DNA of 64,000 nucleotides, from the NCBI GenBank assembly GCA_963855995.1, contig OY979719.1, positions 6,882,001-6,946,000 on the forward strand. The letters are read 5' to 3'. The notes under the pieces are model-generated. The model saw only the letters and a list, made by a program, of their open reading frames with translations. It was not told the DNA's origin and searched no databases. The position numbers and the translations under genes are program-made. This DNA comes from Muricea muricata (Eukaryota > Cnidaria > Anthozoa > Malacalcyonacea > Plexauridae). Positions 40,101 to 48,052 of this stretch are shown here, piece by piece (the stretch's first letter is position 1; every line of letters begins with the position of its first letter).

Positions 40101-41016
40101 NNNNNNNNNNNCACGATAGAAATTATTATTCCAACAGCAAGTTATAAACAATGATCATTTTTTAAGATTTTTTGTAATGGCAGCCATTTTGCATTTTATT
40201 TAAAGCATACAACATGTCAACCACTAAACGCTAAATTTCAGGGAAAAAATAGCACAAAGTTTAGGAATTGGGTCAGCCCCTCCCAACCCAATACAGGAAA
40301 AAATTGGAATAAGTATCATTTCTTCTTCCCAGAAATGTGCAAATTTACTACAAACCATGTCAACATTGCCAACACACCGCCATTTTTGAGATTTACAATC
40401 TCTCCTTAACAATTACATTTTAAACTCTCTCTCTCCAACCTGTCCCTAAACACCCACTTTTGAAGAAGCCTCGGGACGTGGGCAAAAATAAACACCGTTA
40501 CTCTTTTAAAACATACTTCTCTCCTTTATATTTCACATCAATTTCTTCACCTTCTTGGTATCGGTCTCTTATATAGTTGAAAACCTCGTCGCATAAATTA
40601 TCCAACCGGCTGTGTCGAGTGTAATGTACAAGAGTGAGAACACCCTGTTTAATAGGTTGTGGGACTCGTTCGACAATTTTTCTGGCTTCTTGTTCCGATT
40701 CGTATGCCTCCTCGTACGTGAGACCATGTTTTAATGTGACCTCACAACTCCAAACCAAACTATTGCAAAGAATTGTCCGCTTGAAGAAGGCTCTGTGTGT
40801 AAAAGACAAAAAGCCATTACACAACCTCGAAGCACGAGGGTGCACACAAAATATAGGTGTACAAAATGTATTTGAAATCGCAACAAAACTCTTCGATACT
40901 CACTCATAATCACGATAAACTTCGTTTGTCTGTCTGCAAACAAATACTTCCTCGTTATCTTTCAAATCCGACGGTGGTGGCTCCGTACGAAATGCTTTTC
41001 GGTTAAGAAGTGGCAT
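15726..41016 (-). CDS. BAZ1A: BAZ1A/ACF1, large subunit of ISWI remodellers (21 exons)
   Basis: Exons from the 5' end: 40904-41016, 40517-40792, 38703-39023, 38496-38598, 36634-36816, 35990-36109, 35582-35677, 34800-34938, 34255-34362, 31343-31582, 30986-31217, 29861-30034, 28555-28891, 26922-27587, 24190-24492, 23282-23441, 22504-22769, 21552-21756, 19975-20247, 18738-19138, 15726-15989. All junctions are GT-AG, phases agree, and the total is 4980 nt (1659 residues). Order: WAC (about 22-140), charged coiled-coil stretch (310-400), DDT (about 417-480), WHIM1 (about 540-645), WSD/WHIM (about 745-930), PHD1 (1246-1290), PHD2 (1378-1419), bromodomain (about 1550-1650). ACF1 partners ISWI/SNF2H in ACF and CHRAC to space nucleosomes in the nucleus. 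The N terminus MPLLNRKAF and RTILCNSLVWSC match BAZ1A, not BAZ1B. Human BAZ1A (about 1556 aa) has one PHD; this has two, as in fly Acf1. The N gap lies in intron 2; phases across it need no extra exon. Confidence 0.96.
16271..16762. mobile_element. TIR element with about 10-bp target duplication
   Basis: Inverted ends AGCCTCGTTCCCAGGC (16281) and GCCTGGGGACGAGGCT (ending 16750) are flanked on both sides by GGTTGGTTGT, an apparent target-site duplication of about 10 bp. Inside lies a start in good context (AAGATGGCGG at 16432) opening a 28-codon frame MAECVEQPLPSLIETPLDDI... ending TAG. A 9-10 bp duplication fits Mutator-like elements, but that is inference. It lies in intron 20 of BAZ1A. Confidence 0.7.
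16985..17175. repeat. Dispersed palindromic repeat (second copy 39585-39775)
   Basis: Both copies share AAGTTCATTTCAGAATTC at the left and CCAATCACAGCCTTTGTTTACAAA in the middle, in the same orientation. Within each, GCAAGCCGATTTGTAAAC-type arms are inverted (GTTTACAAACCGGTTTGCG here). Probably a MITE family. Confidence 0.7.
17685..18236. mobile_element. TIR element with a Myb/MADF-like N-terminal frame
   Basis: Long inverted ends, AAAGCCGGTATACACTGCAC then AACTTTTGCTTGCAACTGTCGCATGCAA, are answered at 18180-18236. On the minus strand from about 17970 an open frame encodes MASTSMTAKKNKKEQIGFSS and then EETDSLISLLGKEEAQFNCR before the other TIR truncates it. The EETDSLISLL pattern resembles the first helix of Myb/SANT- or MADF-like proteins carried by Harbinger-type transposons. 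It is probably a deletion derivative keeping only the start of that gene. The family call is tentative. Confidence 0.6.
18245..18675. mobile_element. TIR element (about 430 bp) in BAZ1A intron 20
   Basis: AGTAGTTCCACTCTCCTCCA then CAGAGGC at the left is inverted as GCCTCCGTGGAGGAGAGTG then AAGTAGTT at the right. No coding capacity is seen. Confidence 0.75.
19975..20247 (-). CDS. BAZ1A: BAZ1A exon 19: second PHD finger
   Basis: After an acidic run, one exon encodes a whole second C4HC3 finger: C1378/C1381, C1390/C1393, H1398/C1401, C1416/C1419, with the typical GELLCCETCPLVYHLEC core and W1414 two residues before the last cysteine pair. The exon is bounded by phase-1 introns, so it is symmetric and could be skipped without a frame shift. 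Fly Acf1 has this second finger; human BAZ1A does not. Confidence 0.94.
20560..20970. repeat. Inverted copy of the 3.4-kb repeat, plus a fold-back
   Basis: 20560-20790 is the reverse complement of 3400-3660. It is followed by a separate fold-back at 20864-20970 with arms GCAACTTGCAATGCAATTCT / AGAATTGCGTTGCAGGTTGC and an inner ACATCTC/GAGATGT pair. Lies in BAZ1A intron 18. Confidence 0.7.
21552..22769 (-). CDS. BAZ1A: BAZ1A exons 17-18: first PHD finger
   Basis: Exons 22504-22769 and 21552-21756 encode the conserved WxESL..SVLNARCRIC lead-in and a C4HC3 zinc finger: C1246/C1249, C1261/C1264, H1269/C1272, C1287/C1290, split by a phase-0 intron just before IPEGDWFCSQC. An acidic Glu/Asp-rich tail follows, as in BAZ1A relatives. 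PHD fingers of this class read histone tails. Confidence 0.94.
23590..24010 (-). mobile_element. tRNA-derived SINE, split by a MITE
   Basis: Read on the minus strand from 24010, the head GGGGCTTCGGTGGTGTAGTG contains a pol III A box (TGGTGTAGTGG) and a B box (GAGTTCGACCCC) about 40 bases on, the two internal promoter boxes of a tRNA. The body (about 23600-23740) has GGGTACTCCGGTTCCTCCCA and GTTGACAGGGTGGG. It ends in an A/T-rich tail after GCAAAGCTAAATA near 23605. The element is interrupted by the fold-back at 23788-23940. Body fragments recur at 27665-27835 and 34975-35100. Confidence 0.75.
23788..23940. mobile_element. MITE nested inside the SINE
   Basis: An almost perfect hairpin: AAGCCGGTTTTCCACTAGCG ... 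CGCTAGTGGAAAACCGGCTT, with inner stem CGCGCGAAGCGACTTTT/AAAAGTCGCTTCGCGCG. A diverged relative sits at 47332-47455 in an MRM2 intron. Confidence 0.9.
24557..24800. mobile_element. Long fold-back MITE (244 bp)
   Basis: Arms of roughly 100 bp: AGAGAGCTTAAGCAAGCGA at the left, TCGCTTGCTTAAGCTCTCT at the right, continuing inward through CAACACGGACGGC and CGTTCTTGTTTGAAATCAA. Non-coding, in BAZ1A intron 14. Confidence 0.9.
24807..25174. mobile_element. TIR element (368 bp) abutting the previous MITE
   Basis: AGAGAGTTTACGAT and ATCGTAAACTCTCT are exact inverted ends, 7 bp from the fold-back at 24557-24800. TATTAG/TATTAA flank the ends. Confidence 0.8.
25287..25733. mobile_element. MITE family A, copy 1
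   Basis: Left ACAGTCGGAAAAAGCATCC..GTGCAGTTTCGTTG and right AACCAAACTTCACACTTGG are ends of a family also present at 33238-33540, 36905-37690 and 45797-45970. The shared core reads GTAAAATGTGGAAGATATAG and GAAGTTTGCGAATTTTGTAT. Confidence 0.65.
25779..26225. repeat. Inverted-repeat tract with GTTACA ends
   Basis: The left end ACGCTGTTACACTATGTTACAC and the right end TTGCTTACTGTAACAGCGCC are loosely inverted, and internal GTTGCAAG / CTTGCAAC-type words recur. No gene seen; part of BAZ1A intron 14. Confidence 0.45.
27665..27835 (-). mobile_element. SINE fragment (body only)
   Basis: The minus-strand reading CTGGTTTCCTCCCACTGGGA, then GTGGGCTGGGTAATGC and a CATCGCAAAGCTAAATATAT tail matches the body and tail of the SINE at 23590-24010, but the tRNA head is missing. 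Confidence 0.65.
28092..28503. mobile_element. Long fold-back MITE (412 bp)
   Basis: AATAGACCTTTCCGGTAATT ... AATTACCGGAAAGGCCTATT, with the whole element folding: CCACCTTAAAT/ATTTAAGGTGG, CACAGGCTATAG/CATAGCCTGTG, CGTCAACACA/TGTGTTGACG and a central GGCTGAGG..CCTCAGCC loop. Lies in BAZ1A intron 13. Confidence 0.9.
29219..29357. mobile_element. Near-perfect 139-bp hairpin
   Basis: GCATAGGCGGCCCAATTCAG ... CTGAATTGGGCCGCCTATGC, with a continuous stem through GATCAGTGCGCACAT and a tiny loop at CATACATTATATG. Non-coding. Confidence 0.92.
30380..30855. repeat. ACCTC/ACCTG satellite array
   Basis: Four blocks in order: irregular CACCTTATCTC units (30380-30470), ACCTGACCTC decamers (30471-30540), pure ACCTG (30541-30650, 22 units) and pure ACCTC (30651-30855, 41 units). 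It lies in BAZ1A intron 11, 131 bases past the exon 11 donor in the sense of transcription. On the sense strand it reads GAGGT then CAGGT repeats. Confidence 0.95.
31744..32278. mobile_element. TIR element (535 bp)
   Basis: AGCACGAGTACGAGTTCAAG then TACGAG at the left is the inverse of CTCGTACTTGAACTCGTACT then CGTGCT at the right. It carries no coding frame of note. Confidence 0.85.
32395..32870. repeat. Four tandem copies of a 114-118 bp unit
   Basis: Units start at about 32397, 32510, 32624 and 32742 with TAATGTACAGAATTTTCTCA. Each contains GGCATTTTGGCTTGTT.CAA and GACGAGGAATTTCGCGCGGT. A period of 114 is a multiple of three, which alone explains the long minus-strand frame across it. Confidence 0.88.
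33089..33660. mobile_element. MITE family A, copy 2, inside a larger palindrome
   Basis: The core (33238-33540) has ends CTACAGTTAGAAAGAGCATCC and ..TCTTTCTAGCTGTAG. Its inner stem TTTGTATTACGCGCGGAAAA / TTTTCCGCGCGTAATACAAA is perfect. Outside it, CAACTCTTTTAATTGAAAAC (33090) is inverted at 33616-33637. Confidence 0.85.
34255..34938 (-). CDS. BAZ1A: BAZ1A exons 8-9: DDT domain
   Basis: Exons 34800-34938 and 34255-34362 encode FPPDMFGDMIMILEFLCVFG, then FPDGITL and DILEDALTEHDAEGSFYDIV, the three-helix DDT domain. In ACF1-type proteins the DDT region and neighbouring WHIM motifs contact the ISWI ATPase. The acidic exon end (HAEEEEG) leads into exon 10. Confidence 0.93.
34975..35100 (+). mobile_element. 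SINE body fragment, opposite orientation
   Basis: GGGTTTCCTCCGGGTACTCC then AGTTTCCTCCAACAGGGAAA matches the body of the minus-strand SINE at 23.6 kb. Followed by a CAACTTG/CAAGTTG-rich tract to about 35300. Confidence 0.65.
36905..37690. mobile_element. MITE family A, copy 3, carrying two nested elements
   Basis: The left TAGTAGAATTGCAAAGTTTG and the right CAAACTTTGCAGTTCTAC are family A inner arms, and AGATGCTCTTTTTAGCTGTG at 37666-37685 is its outer end. Nested inside are a mariner-like element (36971-37487, ends ACAGGGTGTGTAAA and ACTTTGGAGTGCTCT) and a small hairpin (37552-37660, GGCCCACACA ... TGTGTGGGCC). Lies in BAZ1A intron 4. Confidence 0.75.
39131..39320. mobile_element. Fold-back MITE (190 bp)
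   Basis: ATATATTCGGAGCGAATATT / AATATTCAGAGTGAATATAT outer arms, with a long inner stem GTGAAATATCGGACTGAGGT / CCTCAGTCCGATATTTCAC. In BAZ1A intron 2. Confidence 0.88.
39585..39775. repeat. Second copy of the 17-kb palindromic repeat
   Basis: See 16985-17175: the same order of AAGTTCATTTCAGAATTC, CCAATCACAGCCTTTGTTTAC and the TTGGAATA..TAGTAAAAAGTTA end, diverged by many substitutions. Confidence 0.7.
39912..40111. other. Assembly gap (200 N)
   Basis: Exactly 200 Ns, likely a fixed-size scaffold gap. It sits inside BAZ1A intron 2; splice phases on both sides match, so no exon is demanded. Confidence 0.98.
40517..41016 (-). CDS. BAZ1A: BAZ1A exons 1-2: WAC domain
   Basis: Exon 1 (40904-41016) opens MPLLNRKAFRTEPPPSDLK and ends at a GTGAGT donor in phase 2. 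Exon 2 (40517-40792) carries AFFKRTILCNSLVWSC through CDEVFNYIRDRYQEGEEID. The WAC domain of ACF1 helps bind DNA and nucleosome-flanking linker. For the exon 2 end I chose GTATGT (intron begins at 40516) over a later GTAACG, because the join to exon 3 then reads GEKFVGYIHNVI, which lines up with the end of the family's WAC domain. Confidence 0.93.
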
Positions 41017-41654
41017 CTAGCCTCTGTTAACCTTACCACAGCTTTCAAAAACTTTTAAAAACTCCCGGCAAAATTCGCGGCTAGCCTGTCATATAAACTT
41101 GGTCGCAATTTACCAAAATACTACACAAACTCCAGCATAAACACGTAATGTTTTTAGCCAAAAAACCCCACAGAAATTCTTGAATTTCTTCGACAAAAGT
41201 GAAATACCATTCCTTCGCTCTGCATTCGTCCTGTCGTGCCGCGCGAAATGACTTTTGAATAAAGACGACGTAGTCTGCTGGTCGAGACGGCACTACGCGG
41301 GCCAAATTGGAAGCAACTTTGTTTTGGTACTTTTATTGCAATTTTTACAGAAAAAAATTACGCGATACTCGAGTACGTAGATTTTCATATCTCATTGATG
41401 CTGTACAAAAATACTCAATAGTTTTTGTATGAAAAAATGATAAAGTTATTAATTTGTGCGAAGTTTTTGTTTGAAGAATTTTTTGGCTAGCGTAGGCTAT
41501 GGGTCGTTCCTATTGGCTGAGACACTTATTTTGCAACATGTACTTCCGGCAATTACCGGAAGTAAATTTGAATCTTTTCGTAGTAATAGGTTTATGTATC
41601 TGCAAATGAGTTGAATTTTTTGCAAGAAATTATTGGTTTTTCTAAGTTTTTACA
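41017..41654. promoter_or_regulatory. Bidirectional promoter region of BAZ1A and MRM2
   Basis: The two start codons (41016 minus, 41655 plus) are 638 bp apart and diverge. The interval has ATTGG (41512-41516; reverse CCAAT, an NF-Y-type box) and, 25 bases on, ACTTCCGG (41542-41549) facing CCGGAAGT (41556-41563), a pair of ETS/GABP-type sites. No TATA box in a convincing position was seen. ETS (GABP/NRF-2) sites are common in promoters of nuclear genes for mitochondrial proteins and in divergent housekeeping promoters. Confidence 0.7.
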
Positions 41655-44600
41655 ATGCATTTTTGTTTACCAAGTAAAAGGCTTTCTCGATTATGTTTTC
41701 GATGGTTTCAACTGGCAAAAGAATCAAGGAAAATGTTACATGTTAGTGCCTTAATTTTTACCAACAAAAAATTTTCTGTCAAAGGAAAGTCAGAGAGCTC
41801 CACTAGGTTGCTCAGGAGACAAGCTAAGGTTTGTTAAAATACATGTAGCTTACCCTATCATAACTCGCATGTACTACGTTATGATACGATGTTATATTTG
41901 GTCTTGGGATAGGTTAGGTATTGGTTACTGGTGAAAAAAATGGGGTGACCAGTACTGGTTGCTGGTATTAACACCAATCATGGGGTGACACCATTGACAT
42001 TAGTCAGGACTGAATTGTTCATATCTCCTACCGGGGAAATACGGGAAGAAGTGAAGTACATGCTGCCAAAAATGCAAAATTCACATTGTTGATTGATTGA
42101 AATGTGTCTGTCAATCAATCAAATCAAATAGAATTATGTCGTGCACTAGAAGTGCCTTTCCTTTAGGGACTGGCCTCAATCCAGTCTTACATATCAGATT
42201 TGATTGATGCATGCATCAATTGGGAATTTTGTGTTGTCCATGGTCAGGGGATATTTTAATCCCTATGTTTGATTAAATAACATATAAGTTAGTTATAAAA
42301 CGAAACAAATTTCGAAAAATAAAGTCATCTTGCAATTCAAGATATAAATAAAAACGTGACAAACATTTGAAACTGTGAATTTTCAACTATATTTTGGAGT
42401 TATCGTCAGACAGTGTGAAATAAAGTCGAAAATTCACAGTTTCAATTGTTTGTCTTGTCTTTATTCATGTCTTGAATTGCAAGATCACTTTATTTTTCAA
42501 AATTTGTTTCTTTTTATATTTTCTTAAATTGTCGGCTGGCCTTGGTTTTTAAGTTAGTTATGTCTTGGCATATGACCATCTACAGCTGTGAATAAATAGT
42601 TAGCTAGAATGAGGTTACGAGTAAAGATCAATTCATTACTAATGGTAGCTAATTTTTGTAAGGTTGGATAGTGCTATCCTGTGGGAAGCAAGTGCTATCT
42701 ACTATACATAGAGAGTACGTAATTTTTAACTGTTAAAAATCGATTTTACAAAGCTCAATTAAAATGACAAACCAAAAATGATACAAAGATTGTTGGGGAC
42801 CGGACATTTATTAAAGGGGAGAGGACTGGTGCATTTCTATATTCATTTGCCTGATTTTAAAAGACCCCCCCAAGAATGTAGAATTTTAAAACACCCCCTC
42901 CCTTTTGGGCTACACAAAAAATAATGACCCTCCCCCTATTTGCACCAGCCCTCCCCCCCTTTAATAAATGTCCGGTCCCTTAAATTTAGAAAAGCTAATT
43001 TAAAAGTGTAACAGATCTGTGTTTGAATGGGTTATTTTTGAATAGTCATGATAAACTGTTGTGATTTAGAATGTCTGAATAAGCCATGTGCAGCTGAGCA
43101 TGTCAAATAAATTTGTTATAACATTTACTTAGTTTATTATCATGAATTAGCATATCTATTACTAGGATCCGTATGTGCACCGAGCACTCAGGGATGGCTA
43201 CAGATGTCGCAGTGCAAGTAAATTGTTAGAGATGGATGATAAATATCATTTTCTTAATCCTGGCTCTAGAGTAGTATGTCAAGCTATTTATTACTGGGTG
43301 CCAGAAATATGTCATTTTCTGAAGGGACTATTGCATGTCACAAATACATCATAGACAGATATATACAAAAATATTTATTTAACTCTTGCCTCAATTTTTT
43401 GCATAATAAAACAGTCTACTACCTAAGTATCTGTTAATCTGTCTGTCCTCATATTATGTGTTTCCATTTGCATGCAAGTAACTTTAATTTGGAGCATTTG
43501 GGAAAAGGACTCGCCTAGATTTATGCTTCGTTTCAGCATAAAATAGAGTCTGGAGAGCAGGAACCGAAGTACCAGCTCCTCCCCCCCCCCCAAAAAAAAA
43601 TATTTTGCCCTATAAAAAATATTGAGATAGCAATTAAAGCACCACCCTAGTAAAAAATATGGCATTAATAATTCATAAACTAAAGGGGGTTATCAACTAT
43701 TCTGCTTTGTTTGTAGATAGACTGTGGTGCTTCTCCAGGTAAGCTGTTAAAACTTAAGAAATCAAATACCTTCAATTTACTTACTAGCAGAATGATGAGC
43801 CTTACTTTATAGGATCATGGACACAAGTAGCAGTAAAAAAAATCAAATATGACAAAAATTATAAAGATCCTGGAATTGTGGTCGCAGTTGATTTATTAGG
43901 TAGCTGATGTGTAATTATAAGTCTTAATTAACTGCTAGTTGCCTTATCAGTAGTCATTTACACTCAATCAGTTGCAGAGGCCCAGTCTCTTTGTCAAGCA
44001 AGATTGTCTGGTATTCTTAGGCACATGTAATTTTTTTTGGAAGTGCAGATCCTGGCCCCAAATAGTTTTTTGCTGCTCATAAAAATGACTAGAATTTTGC
44101 TCGAGTGGTCCTGATGCGCTTGGAATGTTTTGACACTTCGACACCAAAGATGCAATTTCATGTATACTTTAATCCAAACTTTGCTGTATACCATTTGTAT
44201 GCCATCTTGTGTTTATACCCAGGGCTGCAACTGCCCCCCCCCCCCCCCCACCCTCCATATGCCTATGCTGGCATTAGACATGTAAAATGATGAATGTAGC
44301 CTATAGAATGTGCAACTCATTTTTTAATGTTTTGGAACTATGCTGAACCAATCACCAGCGGGTTATTCTGACTTATAAACGTCTCAGAACTTTATATACT
44401 GAAGCAGAGACCCAAATTTTAATAGTTATGAAGATGCACTTCAGAGTGTATTTTTGTGGTGCAAAATGTGCAAAAGCCGTATTGGTTTGTCTGTTGGAGC
44501 TCTAAAGTTGTACTTTATGTGAATGGCTTGAATGAGTGAAGGGACCATGCGAAATTTATTGTGCCTCCGGGAGGGAGCAAATTAATGGACCGTTGCCCAA

Positions 44601-47600
44601 TTAGAGAAACTTTTGAATTGGGAAAATTCAGCTGTTTATGTGGCTTTGCTAAAAAAATTGCCGCCCCGCTACCGTCGTTGAAAATAAGCTATTAGTGAGG
44701 TTCAGATTTGAGTTCCTCTACCACTACCACTGCCTTTTCACGATTTTTAAACAATTTGATTGGTTAATCGGGTAGGTCCGGCACATCTGGTAGGCTGAAA
44801 GATAGATTAAGGTAGCGGTAGAGGTATTGGAAGCCAAATCTGAACCTCTCTACTTTGTTCTTTCGGACGAAAAAGGTGCATGAATTGGATATTAGTACCT
44901 TCTTATATATACTATAAATAAAAGTATGTTCAGTTTCTCTATATGCTTCACGTATTTATAAAATAATTTATGTGCTGGTACATATAGATTGCCTCCCCAC
45001 ATGGAAATTTTATCATATTTAAAGATATATTTTCGAAGGCTACTAAAAATTTGCTATTATATTGCACATGTGCCATAAGGCTCCCATGAATCAAATTGAT
45101 TATTTAATTAAATAGGTAACTGACAATGATTTGACGTCATTATGAGAAGGGTGTACTACTGTTTTTAATGAGCCAATATGCTCTTTTCTCTCAAGCAGAT
45201 ATAAAAGACATCCCTGGTTGCACCCATAACCTTGGCTTCTTGTGATTTTACCCACAGCGATGTTCAACAGAGGATAAAGCAATTCTTGCCAGGTGGGCAG
45301 GCTGATGTTGTCATGAGGTATAATAGATAAATACAGGTCTGGATATCACATTATACTTTTTAGCATTGTCAAAGCCATTCAGGGTTCAGATTTGACTTCT
45401 ACTCCTATTACCTTCCCCTCATCGCTCCTAATCGGGAGGACACAACACACCTGATTAGCTAAAAGGTAGATTGAATTAGTCATAGTAGAAGTCACATTTG
45501 AACCTCGCTATTATTGGGGCGGGGCTCAAACTTTCTGAGACGTTAATCGAATGCTGAAGACATTCGCCCTGCTGGGATGTATGGTACTGGGGCGTACTCC
45601 CCCGGAAGAAAATTGAGAAAAAATGGTTTCCAGTATTTTGCATGGGGCGAGATTTTGTGTTGAAATTCTGACAACGGTGTCGAGCTAGCGACTTGTAGAT
45701 TTTACGCTCTCTAGTATCTTTCATGAGTAACGGCGGAGAGACAGTCAGTAGACCTTTCCTCTAGGAGTCAAACTTTTGAAATCAGAATATTTATTACTAC
45801 AGTTAGAAAGAGCATCCTCAATATAGTAAAATCATGAAGTTTGGTTGGGAAATGTAGTAAAATGTGGAAAATATAGTCCCGTGAAATTTGCTGATTTTGT
45901 ATATAAATGATATTTGACAACCAAATTTCGCATTTTAGCGAAACTTAGGATGGTCTTTCTAGCTGTGCTAGATATTTCCCAATTCAAAAGATTGTTTAAT
46001 AGGAGAATGGTTTACTGAGAGACAGTCGAGAATTGGGAGATAAGATTCATATCTTCAAGTGGTCATGTGATGTGTTCAATTTGCAAGATAGTGGGGTTTC
46101 AGACCTAAACAGTAAATTGACCACACTCAAACGGCACGAGTGCAAACGGACTCGAAGTCCCATGTGAGGCACTGTATTGACAAGTAGGTCAGGCATCAAG
46201 TCATATCAAGTCACATCATATCGCTTTCAAGTACGGCTAGTTCAGACAAACAACGCAGCAACCTATTGTATATTACACCCGTAAAAGTGCGCTACCACTT
46301 TCGAGAGTTTCTTTTTCAGATAGTTAAGACACAAACGTAAGAAAGCCTTATTCTAAAATACTGTCCGTTTTTTTCCAGAGCCTCAAAAACTGAGACATAA
46401 AGTAGCTACAGCTCGAAGCAGTGTCATTTTCAGAGTGTTTTTAGTTAAGTTTTCTGCCCTTATACTTACGACATTTTGGGAGATTTATAGACATGGATGA
46501 CTATTTTTACATGAATTTGTCCTGAATTTGTACAGAACCAAAGGAAAAATACCCTGAACGATTATTGTCTATATTGACCCCAATGTATGTTATGTTAGTG
46601 TCGTCTTTATACTACAGATGACAAAGTAAATACAGAAACACATTCGCCGGATAAAATCAGAAAAACGTTCTACTCTGATCTGATAGGGAAAGTTCCTTAT
46701 TATATGTATAATTATCTCAATTCGGAGGAGTCTGTCGAACGTACACTATATGGCCTAGCTAACACCTTCATTCTTCGCAGCGATATGGCACCGCCATCAA
46801 CAGGAAATAAGAAACTGGATCATTTCAAGATAGTTGTAAGTACATTATGCACAGTACAATGTTGAGCATGCATATTTCTACTTACGGTAACTTTCGTATA
46901 TTCTGATTTCGTAATTAAAATGTTGGCGTATATTTTATGCAGGATTTAAACAGATCCGCCTTAGAGTTTGCAAAAGGCGTGCTTTCAGATAATGGTTGTT
47001 TTCTATGCAAAATGTGGGATGGCCAAGAAACAGCCGGTATGTTGAACTTTCCATCTGAAAACACGGAAACTATACTGGCATTAATTGTCAAACATAATTC
47101 CATTTGTCACACAAATTGGTTTTTTGATCCGAGCTATACTGAATTCCTTTATGGACTTTAGGGACTTTAAATTCAACCTGTAGTGTTACGTTAGGAATTA
47201 AGCTGAGCCTTAAATTGTTTAAGATTTGGCTTCTGAGGTGCAGTTTAGCTAGTTTCAGTTTGTTTTTGTTTTTTCTTTCACTTTCAATTCTATACTTTTG
47301 TTAACATGCAGCGAAAAAAGTGGACTAAGTTATAAGCGGGTTTTCCGCCAGCGAATATTTTCGCGCTAAGTGCAACTAAGTTCAGTATAGCATGAAAGTA
47401 CTGCGTGAAAAAAAGTTTCGCTAAAAAAATTTTTGCTGGTGCAAAACTGGCTTTACTAATCCGACCTTTGGTCGAAATTACCATTTTAGATAACGCTGTA
47501 TCCTATAGCTTTGCTACTTTACAACAGGAAATGTTCTAGAACATTAAATGGGGGGAAGGGGGGGGGGGCATATTGGTATATTCAGGCTCTGCCCGACTAA

Positions 47601-48016
47601 TTTCTTTTAAAATAAGATTGATTTCAATGTATACGTCGTGTATATCACCGCAAGCATGTCACAGCATGGGCAAGATTGATAATTGCCTGCCTAATACAAC
47701 GAATTTTTATTGAGATTTAAGTTAAAATCATATTCAGTTGTTTATTTAAATAATCAGTTTGAGGAGTCTTGCTGCTTATTGTAAAATCATTCAATGTTTC
47801 TATGATCCCCTAAAATATGAATGTGTGAAACCGGAAAGCTGTACCGTGTAGTACATATGGTTGTTAATGCTTTCATTCAGCAGATGCTTCCTGTTTGTAG
47901 AGCTGATTGAAGAAATATCTGAAAGTTTTGCATTTTGCAAACAAGTGAAGCCGAAAGCATCAAGAATGGACAGTTCAGAACTTTATATTCTCTCCCACGG
48001 TTTTGTGAAGAAATGA
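41655..48016 (+). CDS. MRM2: Mitochondrial rRNA 2'-O-methyltransferase MRM2/FTSJ2 (8 exons, one-base frame break)
   Basis: Exons: 41655-41828, 43166-43273, 43717-43738, 43813-43899, 45199-45317, 46781-46835, 46943-47036, 47901-48016. The family (RrmJ/FtsJ) methylates the ribose 2'-O of a uridine in large-subunit rRNA; MRM2 acts in mitochondria. The basic N terminus of about 45 residues fits a targeting peptide. SAM motif I is [11 protein letters not shown], and the K-D-K-E catalytic residues are visible: K77 (SASKLLEM), D171 (SDMAP), K211 (FLCKMW), E246 (SSELY), numbered with the break bridged. Length would be 257 residues against 246 in human. All GT-AG borders agree in phase except that exon 5 is 119 nt where 118 is needed. 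Frames DIKDIP and [16 protein letters not shown] meet near 45215 one base out. I saw no alternative splice site that fixes it. Confidence 0.93.
42295..42516. mobile_element. Fold-back MITE in MRM2 intron 1
   Basis: TATAAAACGAAACAAATTTC at the left and AAATTTGTTTCTTTTTATA at the right, with inner pairs TCTTGCAATTCAAGAT/TCTTGAATTGCAAGA and GAAACTGTGAATTTTC/GAAAATTCACAGTTTC. Confidence 0.88.
42796..42979. mobile_element. TIR element (184 bp) in MRM2 intron 1
   Basis: GGGACCGGACATTTATTAAA / TTTAATAAATGTCCGGTCCC are exact inverted ends, followed inward by GGGG and CTGGTGCA/TGCACCAG. Confidence 0.88.
44697..44848. mobile_element. MITE family C, copy 1 (MRM2 intron 4)
   Basis: GAGGTTCAGATTTGAGTTCC ... 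CCAAATCTGAACCTC with an inner TCTACC..CTACC / GGTAG..GGTAGA stem. Relative at 45383-45504. Confidence 0.82.
45383..45504. mobile_element. MITE family C, copy 2 (MRM2 intron 5)
   Basis: GGTTCAGATTTGACTTCTAC ... GTAGAAGTCACATTTGAACC. Same terminal words and size class as 44697-44848, 66 bp past MRM2 exon 5. Confidence 0.8.
45797..45970. mobile_element. MITE family A, copy 4 (MRM2 intron 5)
   Basis: CTACAGTTAGAAAGAGCATCC at the left and GGTCTTTCTAGCTGTGCTA at the right, plus the GTAAAATGTGGAAAATATAG core. Compact copy without a nested insertion. Confidence 0.82.
47332..47455. mobile_element. Relative of the SINE-nested MITE (MRM2 intron 7)
   Basis: ATAAGCGGGTTTTCCGCCAG then CGAATATTTTCGCG at the left; GCTGGTGCAAAACTGGCTTTA at the right. 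Diverged copy of the 23788-23940 hairpin. Confidence 0.65.
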
Positions 48017-48052
48017 AGGCCAGGAAGTCAAAGAACCGTAAGGTATTAATTT

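Noticed and set aside
40498..40516. Longer BAZ1A exon 2 using a GTAACG donor
   Set aside because: It also preserves the phase, but GTATGT at 40516 is a much stronger donor and gives the better family alignment at the end of the WAC domain.
15726..41016. BAZ1B/WSTF as the identity of the large gene
   Set aside because: The WAC sequence (RTILCNSLVWSC), the WSD region and the C-terminal bromodomain follow BAZ1A; BAZ1B has a different WAC domain.
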